Under the pieces are notes generated by a model that did no database searches, was not told the origin of the DNA, and saw nothing but the letters and a program-made list of their open reading frames with translations. 64,000 nucleotides of DNA from Streptomyces sp. TG1A-60 (GTDB lineage: Bacteria; Actinomycetota; Actinomycetes; Streptomycetales; Streptomycetaceae), in contig NZ_CP147520.1 of NCBI RefSeq assembly GCF_037201975.1, forward strand, positions 1,178,001 to 1,242,000, given 5' to 3'. The position numbers and the translations under genes were made by a program. Of the stretch, positions 44,371 through 53,394 are shown piece after piece (the stretch's first letter is position 1; every line of letters begins with the position of its first letter).

Positions 44371-45333
44371 ATGAAGGACTTCCCGATTCCCACCACCATC
44401 AGCCCAGAGGCGCAGAGCATCCTGGCGATGGTGGCACAACTTCCTCAGCAGCCCGACCCCACGCCTGACGATGTAGAGGGTTGGCGCGCTCTCGCGGAGG
44501 CGGCAGCTTCCGAGGACCCGGCGACGGTGGAAGCGCTGGCTCTGGCTACGACCGGAGCGGTCGCGACGGATGTCATCGCGACGGTCGAGCCCGCGGAAGT
44601 CGACGGGGCAAAGTTCTATATCGCTCAGCCAGAGGGTCTCGGCGACGACGACGAACGAGTGCTTCTCTACATTCACGGTGGCTCGTTCACCTGGGGTGGC
44701 GGCGCCACCGCCCATCGTTCAACGCAGCTCATCGCCGCAAATCTCGGCGTACGCACCTGGGGGATGGACTACCGGCAGCTTCCCCAGGACCCCTATCCGG
44801 CCGGCCTCGACGACTGCATTGCCGTCTATCGCCATCTCCTGCGAACGCACAAGCCACAGAACATCGCAATCGGCGGCCAGTCCGCGGGCGCCAATCTCAC
44901 GGCAGCGCTGCTCCTGCGGGCGCGAGATGAAGGCCTGCCCCTCCCCGCCGCAGCAGTACTCATCTCTCCGTGCGTGGACTTCACCATGGCCGGTGACACG
45001 CAGACCACGAACAGCTTCGCGCTCCCAGGCCCGTTCGACAACACGCTCGAGCTGTACCGAAACGGGCATGAACTGACCGAGCCGTACATCTCGCCATTGT
45101 TCGGAACCTTCACGGAGGACTTCCCTCCAACCATCCTGACTGCCGGGACAAGAGACTTCCTTCTCTCGGACACGGTGCGACTCCACCGCAAGCTTCTCCG
45201 CGCCGGCGTCCGCGCGGAGCTCCACGTCTGGGAGGGCGCACTGCACGGCATGTTCATGGGGCAGGCCCCCGAAGATCGAGAGCAGATCGAACAGGTACGC
45301 GGCTTCCTCGAAGACGTCTGGACGAGTGCCTAG
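44371..45333 (+). CDS. Alpha/beta hydrolase, hormone-sensitive-lipase-like esterase
   Basis: A 320-residue family IV esterase: oxyanion motif LYIHGGSFTWGGG, nucleophile in IGGQSAGAN, acid in AGTRDFLLS and histidine in GALHGMFMG. No signal peptide. GAAAGAGA precedes the ATG. It follows the glycoside operon in the same direction after a hairpin and may deacylate acylated glycosides; that link is inference. Its codon use matches the preceding cluster rather than the host. Confidence 0.88.
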   Translation: MKDFPIPTTISPEAQSILAMVAQLPQQPDPTPDDVEGWRALAEAAASEDPATVEALALATTGAVATDVIATVEPAEVDGAKFYIAQPEGLGDDDERVLLYIHGGSFTWGGGATAHRSTQLIAANLGVRTWGMDYRQLPQDPYPAGLDDCIAVYRHLLRTHKPQNIAIGGQSAGANLTAALLLRARDEGLPLPAAAVLISPCVDFTMAGDTQTTNSFALPGPFDNTLELYRNGHELTEPYISPLFGTFTEDFPPTILTAGTRDFLLSDTVRLHRKLLRAGVRAELHVWEGALHGMFMGQAPEDREQIEQVRGFLEDVWTSA

Positions 45334-45439
45334 TCCTCCTCTAAACGCGCTAACCGGACGGCTCTCTCGGCGCCGATTCTTCTGATGTCGATCGGGGCGG
45401 TGCGAGCGATGACTCGCTGCTACACCATGTGGAGGGACA

Positions 45440-45611
45440 CGGCCCTTGTGGGTGGTGTAGTTGTCGCGGATCAGGTGGACATCGAGGTGCTCGGGCACCT
45501 CCTTGTCGAGCTTGGTTGCGACGACGTCGCCCGCCGCGACCACCGCAGCAACGTCTCCCGTTCCTCGCCCGTCAGGACCACCCCGACCGTCGGCCGACCC
45601 AAACGCGCCAT
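45440..45611 (-). pseudogene. IS630-family transposase remnant, internally deleted
   Basis: On the minus strand an IS630-like N-terminus (MARLGRPTVGVVLTGEERE, ending after about 35 codons) joins, in another phase, a piece of the catalytic domain (EHLDVHLIRDNYTTHK) that carries the second DDE aspartate. Most of the gene is deleted. It marks the seam between the glycoside module and the BVMO module. Confidence 0.75.
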
Positions 45612-45674
45612 GAGCACAGCCCACTTCTATTGCGAAATAGGGGCTCAGGACACCAGGGCCGCAGACATTCACCG

Positions 45675-46235
45675 TCAGCCGGTGAACAGGGTGCGGTGCA
45701 GCATGACGCGCACACGGCGGCTCAGATGCTCGCTTGCGGGGGAGTCGGACGGGGATGCCGCGGCCTCGGCCATTTTGAGCGCCGTCAGCACGTCATCCGC
45801 TTCCACGTCCGGGTGGACCGTGCCGCACTCCCGGCCCCGTGCCAGCAGTGGTTCGAAGGCTTCCGTGGTGCGGGTGGCGAGGTGGGTGAACCAGGCGACG
45901 TCCGCCCCCGCGAGCACGTGGACGATGCCACGGTTGCGCGCGTGCATGTCCAGGACGAAGTCGAACAGTTCCGCGGCGCCCTGCGCCTTGCCCCGCAGTG
46001 CGGCGGCACGATCCTCGATCTGGAGCACGCTGTCCTCGAAGACGGTCGCCGCGAGTTCTTCGCGGGTTGCGAAGTTCCGGTACAGCGTCGTCCGGCTCAC
46101 CTCCGCGGCACGCGCCACCTCCTCCAGGGGCACGTCGGCGCCCTGCTCCGCGAACATCCGGCGTGCGGCCGCGAGCAGCTGTTCCCGATTGCGCGCGGCA
46201 TCGCGCCGCAAGGGCCGGCCAGCTTCCTTCGACAT
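45675..46235 (-). CDS. TetR-family repressor of the BVMO operon
   Basis: A 186-residue regulator with an N-terminal TetR helix-turn-helix (about residues 14-60: ADVPLEEVARAAEVSRTTLYRNFATREEL, here in parts EEVARAAEVSRTTLYRNF) and an all-helical ligand domain. The start MSKEAGRPLRR is chosen because the longer upstream frame runs through the operator. Divergent from the SDR/BVMO operon; two palindromes lie between them. Confidence 0.9.
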   Translation of the reverse strand: MSKEAGRPLRRDAARNREQLLAAARRMFAEQGADVPLEEVARAAEVSRTTLYRNFATREELAATVFEDSVLQIEDRAAALRGKAQGAAELFDFVLDMHARNRGIVHVLAGADVAWFTHLATRTTEAFEPLLARGRECGTVHPDVEADDVLTALKMAEAAASPSDSPASEHLSRRVRVMLHRTLFTG

Positions 46236-46300
46236 GGCGGAAGAATATCCGCGGCCGCGCCGGAGGATGATCGCAGGGCACCGCTGAGCGGGGCTATTCA

Positions 46301-46353
46301 GGAAACGTACATCAATGTACGGTTTCCATGTCACAGGCGGATCCGCCTGTGAC
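46301..46353. promoter_or_regulatory. Two adjacent palindromic operators between tetR and the SDR/BVMO operon
   Basis: Palindrome A (46301-46327) has the perfect core CGTACATCAATGTACG flanked by GGAAA and TTTCC. Palindrome B (46330-46353) is a perfect 24-bp inverted repeat with half-site GTCACAGGCGGA. Two bases separate them. They are strong candidate TetR sites covering the divergent promoters. Confidence 0.75.
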
Positions 46354-46426
46354 CAGGCGCGCCCCGCGCCCTGATCCACCCGCATCCACGCCACGGCAGT
46401 ACGGCAGCATCCGGAAGGGAGCCGAC

Positions 46427-47194
46427 ATGGACGGACTTGAAGGCAAAGTCGTGGTCTTCGCCGGTGGCGGAGGGATCGCCCAGGCGACCGCGGAGATCCT
46501 CGGCGCCGGCGGCGCCAAGGTGATCGTCGGCGACATCGACGCGGACTCGGCCGAGGCGGTGGTCCAGGCCGCGAAGTCCGCCGGCGGTGAAGGTCTGGCG
46601 GTGACCGTCGACATAGCGGACCAGGAACAGGTCAGGAAACACATGGAGCTGGCCGTGCGCGAGTACGGCCGCATCGACGGCCTGTTCAACGTCGCCGCCA
46701 ACATTGGTCCGGACGAGGTGGCCAAGGACACGCACGCGGTTGACATCGACCTGAGCGCCTGGCAGCGGTCCATCGACGTCAACCTGACCAGCTACCTGCT
46801 CACGCTCGAGCGCGCGTTGCCTCACATGATCACCGGCGGTGGTGGCTCCGTGGTGAACATCCTCTCGGCGGCCGCCTATGCCGGAATGCCGGACAAGGTC
46901 GCCTACTCGGTGACGAAGGCCGGACTCACCGCGCTCACCCGACAGGTCGCCGGCAAATACGGCAAGCACGGGATCAGGGCCAACGGCGTCGCGCCCGGGC
47001 GCGCCCTGACCGAGCAGACCAAGCTGAACCTGCCGAGCGAGTACCAGGACGTCGCCCTCCGAGCCACCCCCTCACCGCGCCACGGAGAGCCCGAGGACAT
47101 CGGCTCCATGGTGGCGTTTCTCCTGTCCGACCGATCCGCGTGGATCAACGGCCAGATGTTCTCGGTCGGCGGAGGCAGCACGATGTGCCCCTGA
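46427..47194 (+). CDS. Short-chain dehydrogenase/reductase, first gene of BVMO operon
   Basis: A 255-residue classical SDR. The cofactor loop reads FAGGGGIAQA where TGxxxGIG is usual; Asp36 suggests NAD preference. Catalytic Ser147 (NILSAAA), Tyr160 and Lys164 (YSVTK) are present, as is the NVAAN variant of NNAG. GGAAGGGA precedes the ATG. Likely role: oxidise an alcohol to the ketone used by the next enzyme. Confidence 0.9.
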   Translation: MDGLEGKVVVFAGGGGIAQATAEILGAGGAKVIVGDIDADSAEAVVQAAKSAGGEGLAVTVDIADQEQVRKHMELAVREYGRIDGLFNVAANIGPDEVAKDTHAVDIDLSAWQRSIDVNLTSYLLTLERALPHMITGGGGSVVNILSAAAYAGMPDKVAYSVTKAGLTALTRQVAGKYGKHGIRANGVAPGRALTEQTKLNLPSEYQDVALRATPSPRHGEPEDIGSMVAFLLSDRSAWINGQMFSVGGGSTMCP

Positions 47195-47266
47195 CCGACC
47201 CCAGGACCGCATGGCGGCCTTCGCACCGGCGAAATCCAGAATCGAGAAAGGACCGAGCCCTCCCTC

Positions 47267-49123
47267 ATGTCTGCCCCCCACACCTCGACGACCCTCACGA
47301 CGCCCGGACTGCCGGAACCCGACTTCGACATCGAGTCCCTGCGCGAGAAGTACCGGGCCGAGCGCGACCGACGGCTGCGCCCCGACGGGACTTCCCAATA
47401 CCACGGCGTCGGCGGAAGGTTCGGCTACTACGCACAGGACCCCTACACGGACCAGGAGTTCACCCGGGAGCCCTTGCACGACCGCGTCGAGGCGGTCGTC
47501 ATCGGCGGCGGATTCGGCGGTCTGCTCGCGGCCGCGCGCCTGCGGCAGGTGGGCGTCGAGTCGATCCGGGTGATAGAGAAGGGCGGGGACTTCGGCGGTA
47601 CCTGGTACTGGAACCGCTATCCCGGCATCCACTGCGACATCGAGTCCTACGTCTACATGCCGCTCCTCGAGGAGGTCGGCTACATACCGAAGTGGCGGTA
47701 CGCGCCGGGCGAGGAGATCCGTCGGCACGCGCAGGCCATCGGGGAACACTTCAAGCTGCACGGCGACGCGTGCTTCCAGACGCAGGCGACCGAACTGCGC
47801 TGGGACGACGCCGAGTCGGAATGGCTCGTCAGCACCGACCGCGGCGACGCGATGCGGGCCCGATTCGTGGTGGTGGCCACCGGAGTACTCAGCCAGGCGA
47901 AGCTCCCGAGGATCCCTGGGATCGAGTCCTTCCGCGGGCATACGTTCCACACCAGCCGCTGGGACTACGCGTACACGGGCGGCGACGCGAACGGAAATCT
48001 CCACAGGCTCGCCGACAAGCGCGTCGCCGTCGTCGGCACCGGCGCCACGGCCATCCAGGTCGTACCGCACCTCGCGGCCGACGCCCAGCACCTCTACGTC
48101 TTCCAGCGCACGCCCTCCACCGTCGACGTACGCGACAACCGGCCCACCGACCCGGAGTGGGCCGAGCGCCTCACCCCCGGCTGGCAGCGGCGCCGCATGG
48201 ACAACTTCCTCAAGGTCCTCACCGGCATCCCGGTCGACGAGGTCGACGAGGACCTGGTGAACGACGCCTGGACCAGCTCTGCGCGACTGCACGAGAAGCT
48301 CATCCCCACCAATGTGTACGCGGAGATCCCGGCCAAGGTGCGCGAACGCGTCTACGAGATCACCGACTTCCAGAAGATGAACGAGCTGCGCGCCCGCGTG
48401 GACGCGGTCGTCGAGGACCCGGTGACGGCCGAGAAGCTCAAGCCCTGGTACCGGTACATGTGCAAGCGGCCCACGTTCAGCGACACCTACCTGCAGAGCT
48501 TCAACCGGGACAACGTCACACTCGTCGACACGGCCGATACCCATGGCGTGGAGAGGATCACCGAGGACGCGGTCGTGGTCGGCGGCACGGAGTACGAGGT
48601 CGACTGCATCGTCTTCGCGACCGGTTTCGAGGTCGGCATCTCGGGGATTCTGTCCGGCCGGCTCCCGGTCTACGGACGGGGAGGCGTACACCTCTTCGAG
48701 GCATGGCACGAAGGGCCCAAGACCCTTCACGGCTTCTACAGTCACGGTTTCCCGAACCTCTTCCAGCTCGGCCCGCTGCAGAACGCGAGCTCCGTCAACT
48801 TCGTCCACGTACTCGACGAACAGGCCACTCACGTCGCCGAGGTCGTGGCCGCAGCCCGCGAGCGCAAGGCCCGCTACGTCGAGCCGAACCCTCAGGCTCA
48901 GGACGACTGGGTGGCCGGCCTCCGGAAGAACGCGCCCGACCTGCACAAGTTCCAGGCCGAGTGCACCCCTGGCTACTACAACAACGAGGGCAAGCCACGC
49001 GAGCGCAACGAGACCTATGCCGACGGACCGATCGCCTTCCACGCACTGCTCAGGGACTGGCGCGAGGGCGGCGGCCTGGACGACGTACTCGCCCCGGCCG
49101 ATCAAGAGGGAGGCGAAGGGTGA
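47267..49123 (+). CDS. Baeyer-Villiger monooxygenase (type I)
   Basis: A 618-residue FAD/NADPH enzyme that inserts oxygen next to a carbonyl, turning ketones into esters or lactones. Two Rossmann motifs (VIGGGFGG near 80, VVGTGATA near 257) flank the BVMO fingerprint FRGHTFHTSRWDY (residues 222-234). The long N-terminus and GTWYWNRYPGIHCDIESY resemble cyclododecanone/cyclopentadecanone and steroid monooxygenases more than cyclohexanone ones. The stop overlaps the next GTG by 4 bp. Confidence 0.93.
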   Translation: MSAPHTSTTLTTPGLPEPDFDIESLREKYRAERDRRLRPDGTSQYHGVGGRFGYYAQDPYTDQEFTREPLHDRVEAVVIGGGFGGLLAAARLRQVGVESIRVIEKGGDFGGTWYWNRYPGIHCDIESYVYMPLLEEVGYIPKWRYAPGEEIRRHAQAIGEHFKLHGDACFQTQATELRWDDAESEWLVSTDRGDAMRARFVVVATGVLSQAKLPRIPGIESFRGHTFHTSRWDYAYTGGDANGNLHRLADKRVAVVGTGATAIQVVPHLAADAQHLYVFQRTPSTVDVRDNRPTDPEWAERLTPGWQRRRMDNFLKVLTGIPVDEVDEDLVNDAWTSSARLHEKLIPTNVYAEIPAKVRERVYEITDFQKMNELRARVDAVVEDPVTAEKLKPWYRYMCKRPTFSDTYLQSFNRDNVTLVDTADTHGVERITEDAVVVGGTEYEVDCIVFATGFEVGISGILSGRLPVYGRGGVHLFEAWHEGPKTLHGFYSHGFPNLFQLGPLQNASSVNFVHVLDEQATHVAEVVAAARERKARYVEPNPQAQDDWVAGLRKNAPDLHKFQAECTPGYYNNEGKPRERNETYADGPIAFHALLRDWREGGGLDDVLAPADQEGGEG

Positions 49124-50844
49124 TCACCGACCGACAGGCAAGGACGCCCACCAGGTTCGACGAGCCCGGCAACCACCGGCCGAGAAGCGCTCGTTGGCGG
49201 GCCGAGCGGCTCAACCCGCCCCACCGGTTGTGGGGTTCCAACGGCATCGCCTTCGGCCCTGACCGTCGGCTGTACGTCGCCGAGTTCCTGGCCGGGCGCG
49301 TCAGCGCCGTCGATCCGGCCACGGGTGACCTGGAGGTGATCGTGCCGATGGACGGCCCGGTGCAGTCCCCGGACGACCTGGCTTTCGGCGCGGACGGCTC
49401 GATGTACATCGCCGACCTGGTCCCCGGCCGCGTATGGCGCCGCAGCCCTGACGGAACGTACACGCTGGTCTCCGACCAGGTGCAGGTACCGAACGGCATC
49501 ACCTGTATCGGGGACCGGCTCTTCGTCAACGAAATGAAATTCGACGGCCGCCTGCTGGAGCTGTTCCCGGACGGCGGCGACCCTGTGGTGCTGACCGACG
49601 GTCTGGCCTTGGGCAACGCCATGCAGCGCGGCCCGGACGGTTGCTTGTACTACCCGCACATGGTCACCGGCCAGGTCTGGCGTATCCCACCGGACGGCGG
49701 GGAGCCGGAGGTGGTCGCGCATGACGTGCACGAACCGGTTGCCGTCCGTTTCGATCAGGGCGGTGTCCTGCATGTCCTGTCGCGTGGAGTCGAAGGCATC
49801 GTGACGCGCATCGATCTGCACGGCAGCGGATCCCGGTCCCTCGTCGTAAGTGGCCTGGTGGGCTTGGACAATGCCGCCTTCGACGCCGAGAACCGCATGT
49901 TCGTCTCCAGCTACGCCGGCGGTGGCATCACGGAGTTGCACCCCGACGGTCGCACCCGCGAGATCGTACCGCGAGGGCTCGACGGTCCGTACGGCGTGAC
50001 CGTCGCCCCCGGCGGCACGGTGTACGCGGCCGACCACTACCGTCTGGCCACCCCGGCGGCCACGCACGAAGGTGAGCCGGCCACCGTCGTCCGGGCCGGC
50101 GATGCGGGCGGGGGCGTCACTTCGCTCACCCTGCTGCCGCCCGCAGTCCACGGCGTGGCCGCCGCCGACGGCCTGGTGCACTGCACCTCGCAGTACGGCG
50201 ACGTCCACACCTATGACCCCGAGCGGAACACAACTCGCCTGCGAGCAACCGGCCTTGATGAGCCCGGCGGGATAGCGGTGGGGCCGGACGGGTCACTCGT
50301 GGTCGCCGAGACCGGGGCGGGACGGATCGTGGCCGTCGGGCCGGACGGCACCATCACCGCGCTCGTCGAAGGCATCGACCATCCCGTGGACGTGACCTTC
50401 GACGATGAGGGGCGGGCGTACGTCAGCGACGACCGGCGCGGGACGGTGCTGCGGATCGACGACGGGAAGACGGTCACCGTCGCGGACGGACTCGGGGCAC
50501 CACAGGGCCTGGCGGCCTCAGGGGACGAGCTGTTCGTCGTGGAGACCGACCACCGCCGAATCCGGGTGATCTCCCTCACCACGGGGGCGAGCCGCGTCGA
50601 TGCCGAGGACCTTCCGCTCGGGCCGCCTCCGGGCGTCGTGCCGCGTGCAGAACCCGCCTTGTTCACTCCTCACGGCATGCTCGGCGTACCCCGCCGGTTC
50701 GCCGGCCTCGCGGCCACTCCTTGCGGCTCGCTCCTCCTCGCCGCCCATGGCGAAGGCACCGTACTGCGTTTCACGCCGGTACGTGACGAGTCCGACGACC
50801 AGGACGATCAGGGAAGTTCAAGCACACGGCTGGGTACCGCATGA
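49120..50844 (+). CDS. Double SMP-30/gluconolactonase-like beta-propeller protein
   Basis: A 574-residue soluble protein made of repeated beta-propeller blades with the SMP-30/SGL signature (SNGIAFGPDRRLYVAE, PDDLAFGADGSMYIAD, PNGITCIGDRLFVNE, GGIAVGPDGSLVVAE). Single-domain SMP-30 lactonases have about 290 residues, so this is about two propellers in tandem. It is translationally coupled to the BVMO gene (GTGA). Likely role: hydrolyse the lactone product to a hydroxyacid. The metal ligands are not certain from sequence alone. Confidence 0.82.
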   Translation: MITDRQARTPTRFDEPGNHRPRSARWRAERLNPPHRLWGSNGIAFGPDRRLYVAEFLAGRVSAVDPATGDLEVIVPMDGPVQSPDDLAFGADGSMYIADLVPGRVWRRSPDGTYTLVSDQVQVPNGITCIGDRLFVNEMKFDGRLLELFPDGGDPVVLTDGLALGNAMQRGPDGCLYYPHMVTGQVWRIPPDGGEPEVVAHDVHEPVAVRFDQGGVLHVLSRGVEGIVTRIDLHGSGSRSLVVSGLVGLDNAAFDAENRMFVSSYAGGGITELHPDGRTREIVPRGLDGPYGVTVAPGGTVYAADHYRLATPAATHEGEPATVVRAGDAGGGVTSLTLLPPAVHGVAAADGLVHCTSQYGDVHTYDPERNTTRLRATGLDEPGGIAVGPDGSLVVAETGAGRIVAVGPDGTITALVEGIDHPVDVTFDDEGRAYVSDDRRGTVLRIDDGKTVTVADGLGAPQGLAASGDELFVVETDHRRIRVISLTTGASRVDAEDLPLGPPPGVVPRAEPALFTPHGMLGVPRRFAGLAATPCGSLLLAAHGEGTVLRFTPVRDESDDQDDQGSSSTRLGTA

Positions 50845-52337
50845 GTGAGGGACGGAATGGGCCGGACATGTCCAAGCCCGCAGTGAGCCACACCCTCAGC
50901 GTGGCGGTGCTGGCCTTCGGCGGCATCGTGGCCGCGACCATGCAGACCTTGGTGGTGCCGATCCTCGGTGAACTGCCGGAGATCCTCGGCACCTCCGCGT
51001 CCAACGCTTCCTGGGTCGTCACGGTCACGCTGCTGACCGCCGCCGTGGCCACCCCCATCGCCGGCCGCCTGGGTGATCAGCACGGCAAGCGCCGTATGCT
51101 GATCGCCTGCACGATCCCCCTCTGTTCGGGTTCTGTCCTGGCCGCCGTGGCCACCTCCCTGCCGCTGATGCTCGTCGGGCGCGGGCTGCAGGGCATGGGG
51201 GCGGGACTGGTGCCGCTCGGCATCAGCGCGATGCGCGACATCATGCCGCCGGAGAAGCTCAACACCGCCGTCGCGCTGATGAGCGCCTCGCTCGGAATCG
51301 GCGGCGCGCTCGGCCTCCCGCTGGCGGCGACGGTGGCCCAGTACGGCAGTTGGCGCGCGCTGTTCTGGGTGAGCGCGGTGCTCAGCCTGGTCGCGGCGGT
51401 GCTGATCCGCCTCATTCTCCCGGTTCCGGCGTCACCGGGGAGGGCCGGAAGCGGGTTCGACTTCGTGGGAGCCCTGGGGCTCAGCACTGGCCTGGCGGCA
51501 CTGCTCCTCGCGGTGTCCAAGGGTGCCGACTGGGGCTGGAGCAGTGGCATGACGCTCGGGCTCTTCGGCACGGCGACCATCGTCCTGCTTACCTGGGCCT
51601 GGTGGGAGCTGCGCACCACGGAACCGATGGTCGACCTGCGCACCATGGCCCGACCGCAAGTCCTCCTGACCAATGCCGCTTCCGTCGTCGTCGGCTTCTC
51701 CATGATGGCCTCGTCGCTCATCGTGCCGCAGCTGCTGCAGCTGCCCGAGCGGACCGGCCACGGACTCGGCAAGTCGATGCTGGTCGCGGGCTTGGTGATG
51801 GCACCGGGCGGATTCGCGATGATGGCGGTGGCACCCGTGGCCGGCCGTATCTCCACGAAGTTCGGGCCGAAGGTCACGCTTCTCACCGGCTGCCTGATCG
51901 TCGCGGCAGGTTATCTGGCCTCGCTGTACCTGATGGACTCCGTGGCGACCCTGATGGCCGTGGTGATCGTCATCTCCGGTGGCATCGGCTTCGCGTACGG
52001 CGCGATGCCCGCACTCATCATGGGCGCCGTCCCGGCGACGGAGACGGCGGCGGCCAACGGCTTCAACGCCCTCATGCGGTCCATCGGCACCTCCGCCTCT
52101 TCGGCCGTGGTCGGCCTCGTCCTGTCCCAGATGACCGTCACGATCGGACCGATGAGCATCCCGTCCGAGGACGGTTTTCGCACCGGATTGCTCATCGGCG
52201 GGCTCGCAGCCCTGCTCGCGGCACTGATCACCCTCGCCATTCCCTGCCGCAGGCCCGCCGAACAGCCCTCGACCAGCACAGGCGTCTCCGCCGAGACCAG
52301 CCAGATCCCCACCCATGTGAAAGAGAGCAACTCATGA
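50841..52337 (+). CDS. MFS transporter, DHA2 (14-helix) family
   Basis: A 498-residue membrane protein with 13-14 hydrophobic helices; motif A is AGRLGDQHGKRRML and motif C-like GASLGIGGALGLPLA appears as MSASLGIGGALGLP. It belongs with EmrB/QacA-type proton antiporters. Overlaps its upstream neighbour by 4 bp. In this catabolic operon it may import the terpenoid or ketone substrate or export toxic intermediates; direction is not deducible. Confidence 0.88.
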   Translation: MSEGRNGPDMSKPAVSHTLSVAVLAFGGIVAATMQTLVVPILGELPEILGTSASNASWVVTVTLLTAAVATPIAGRLGDQHGKRRMLIACTIPLCSGSVLAAVATSLPLMLVGRGLQGMGAGLVPLGISAMRDIMPPEKLNTAVALMSASLGIGGALGLPLAATVAQYGSWRALFWVSAVLSLVAAVLIRLILPVPASPGRAGSGFDFVGALGLSTGLAALLLAVSKGADWGWSSGMTLGLFGTATIVLLTWAWWELRTTEPMVDLRTMARPQVLLTNAASVVVGFSMMASSLIVPQLLQLPERTGHGLGKSMLVAGLVMAPGGFAMMAVAPVAGRISTKFGPKVTLLTGCLIVAAGYLASLYLMDSVATLMAVVIVISGGIGFAYGAMPALIMGAVPATETAAANGFNALMRSIGTSASSAVVGLVLSQMTVTIGPMSIPSEDGFRTGLLIGGLAALLAALITLAIPCRRPAEQPSTSTGVSAETSQIPTHVKESNS

Positions 52338-53101
52338 GCACCATCAAGGAATTCACGGACCGAGCCGTGATCGTCACCGGAGCCGGCTCCGGAATCGGCC
52401 GGGCGACGGCGATCGCGTTCGCGGCGCGCGGCGCACACGTGGCCGTCGCCGACCTCAACGCCGAGGGCGCCGCGGCGGTCGTCAAGGAGATCGAACAGGC
52501 CGGCGGCAGCGCGGTCGCCGTCGTCGGCGACCTGAGCGACCAGAGCGTCGTCGACGCGGTCGTCGACACAACCTTGAAGTCGTTCGGCAGCATCGACGTC
52601 CTCGTCAACAACGCCGGGATCATGGACAGCATGTCCGCGGTCGCCGACGTCAGCGACGCCGAGTGGGAACGGCTGATACGCATCAACCTGACCGCCCCGT
52701 TCCTCCTCACCCGGGCCGCACTGCCGCACATGCTGCAGGCCGGGCGCGGCTCCATCATGTTCACCGCCTCGGAGGCGTCCCTGCGCGGATCGGCCGCCGG
52801 CGCCGCGTATACGGCCGCCAAGCACGGAATCGTCGGCCTGACCAAGTCGCTGGCGGTCATGTATCGCTCCTCGGGCATCCGCGCGAACGCAATCGCCCCG
52901 GGAGGCACCATCACCGGCATCCAGCTCAGCGCGGACCCCGAGGCCCTCGGCCCGCAGACCCTGGCGTCGTACATGGGCAATGTCGGACAGCCGGCCGCCG
53001 CCGAGACCCAGGCCGCGGCCATCGTGTTCCTCGCCTCCGACGCGGCGAGCAACATCAGCGGTGTCGTGCTGCCCGTGGACGGCGGTTGGTCCGCGGTCTG
53101 A
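52334..53101 (+). CDS. Short-chain dehydrogenase/reductase, last gene of BVMO operon
   Basis: A 255-residue classical SDR with TGAGSGIG, NNAG, Ser146, Tyr159 and Lys163 (YTAAK) and Asp40 at the end of strand 2 (NAD-type). It overlaps the transporter gene by 4 bp (ATGA). It may act on the starting alcohol or on the hydroxyacid after lactone opening. It is clearly distinct from the first SDR of the operon, which has an altered glycine motif. Confidence 0.9.
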   Translation: MSTIKEFTDRAVIVTGAGSGIGRATAIAFAARGAHVAVADLNAEGAAAVVKEIEQAGGSAVAVVGDLSDQSVVDAVVDTTLKSFGSIDVLVNNAGIMDSMSAVADVSDAEWERLIRINLTAPFLLTRAALPHMLQAGRGSIMFTASEASLRGSAAGAAYTAAKHGIVGLTKSLAVMYRSSGIRANAIAPGGTITGIQLSADPEALGPQTLASYMGNVGQPAAAETQAAAIVFLASDAASNISGVVLPVDGGWSAV

Positions 53102-53189
53102 ACCCGTTGGGACCGTCACCGAGCTCGGGCTGGCCGGGATGCGACGAGTACGGTTGGGCGAGGGGCCGGTCGGGCGTCTCGCCGAGCCG

Positions 53190-53290
53190 TCAGGCAGGCG
53201 CCTGCCGCGGTGGACGGGAAGGCCGTCCGCCCAAGCTGGACCGCCGCACCACCAGCTCCGGCTGGAGCACGACGTGCTGGTGACGATGGT
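53190..53290 (-). pseudogene. C-terminal fragment of a LacI-family regulator
   Basis: About 30 codons on the minus strand read HVVLQPELVVRRSS followed by a short tail and stop, the characteristic end of actinobacterial LacI-type sensor domains. The rest was removed by the IS3-type DNA at 53.34 kb. Confidence 0.6.
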
Positions 53291-53394
53291 CCGCCGCCGA
53301 ATCACCGGTCTCCTCCGCTCGCTGTCATCGCTCTCACCCTTGGGCTTGATCCGCTTTGACGGACATCCGAGATCAGGGGTTCAGCCCCGGGAGG

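Noticed and set aside
44719..45672. A 317-codon minus-strand frame under the esterase gene
   Set aside because: Only its first part matches IS630-remnant DNA; the rest is antisense to a well-supported esterase.
47140..49119. A 660-codon extension upstream of the SMP-30-like protein
   Set aside because: It overlaps the BVMO gene in another phase with biased composition; the BVMO frame has full motif support.
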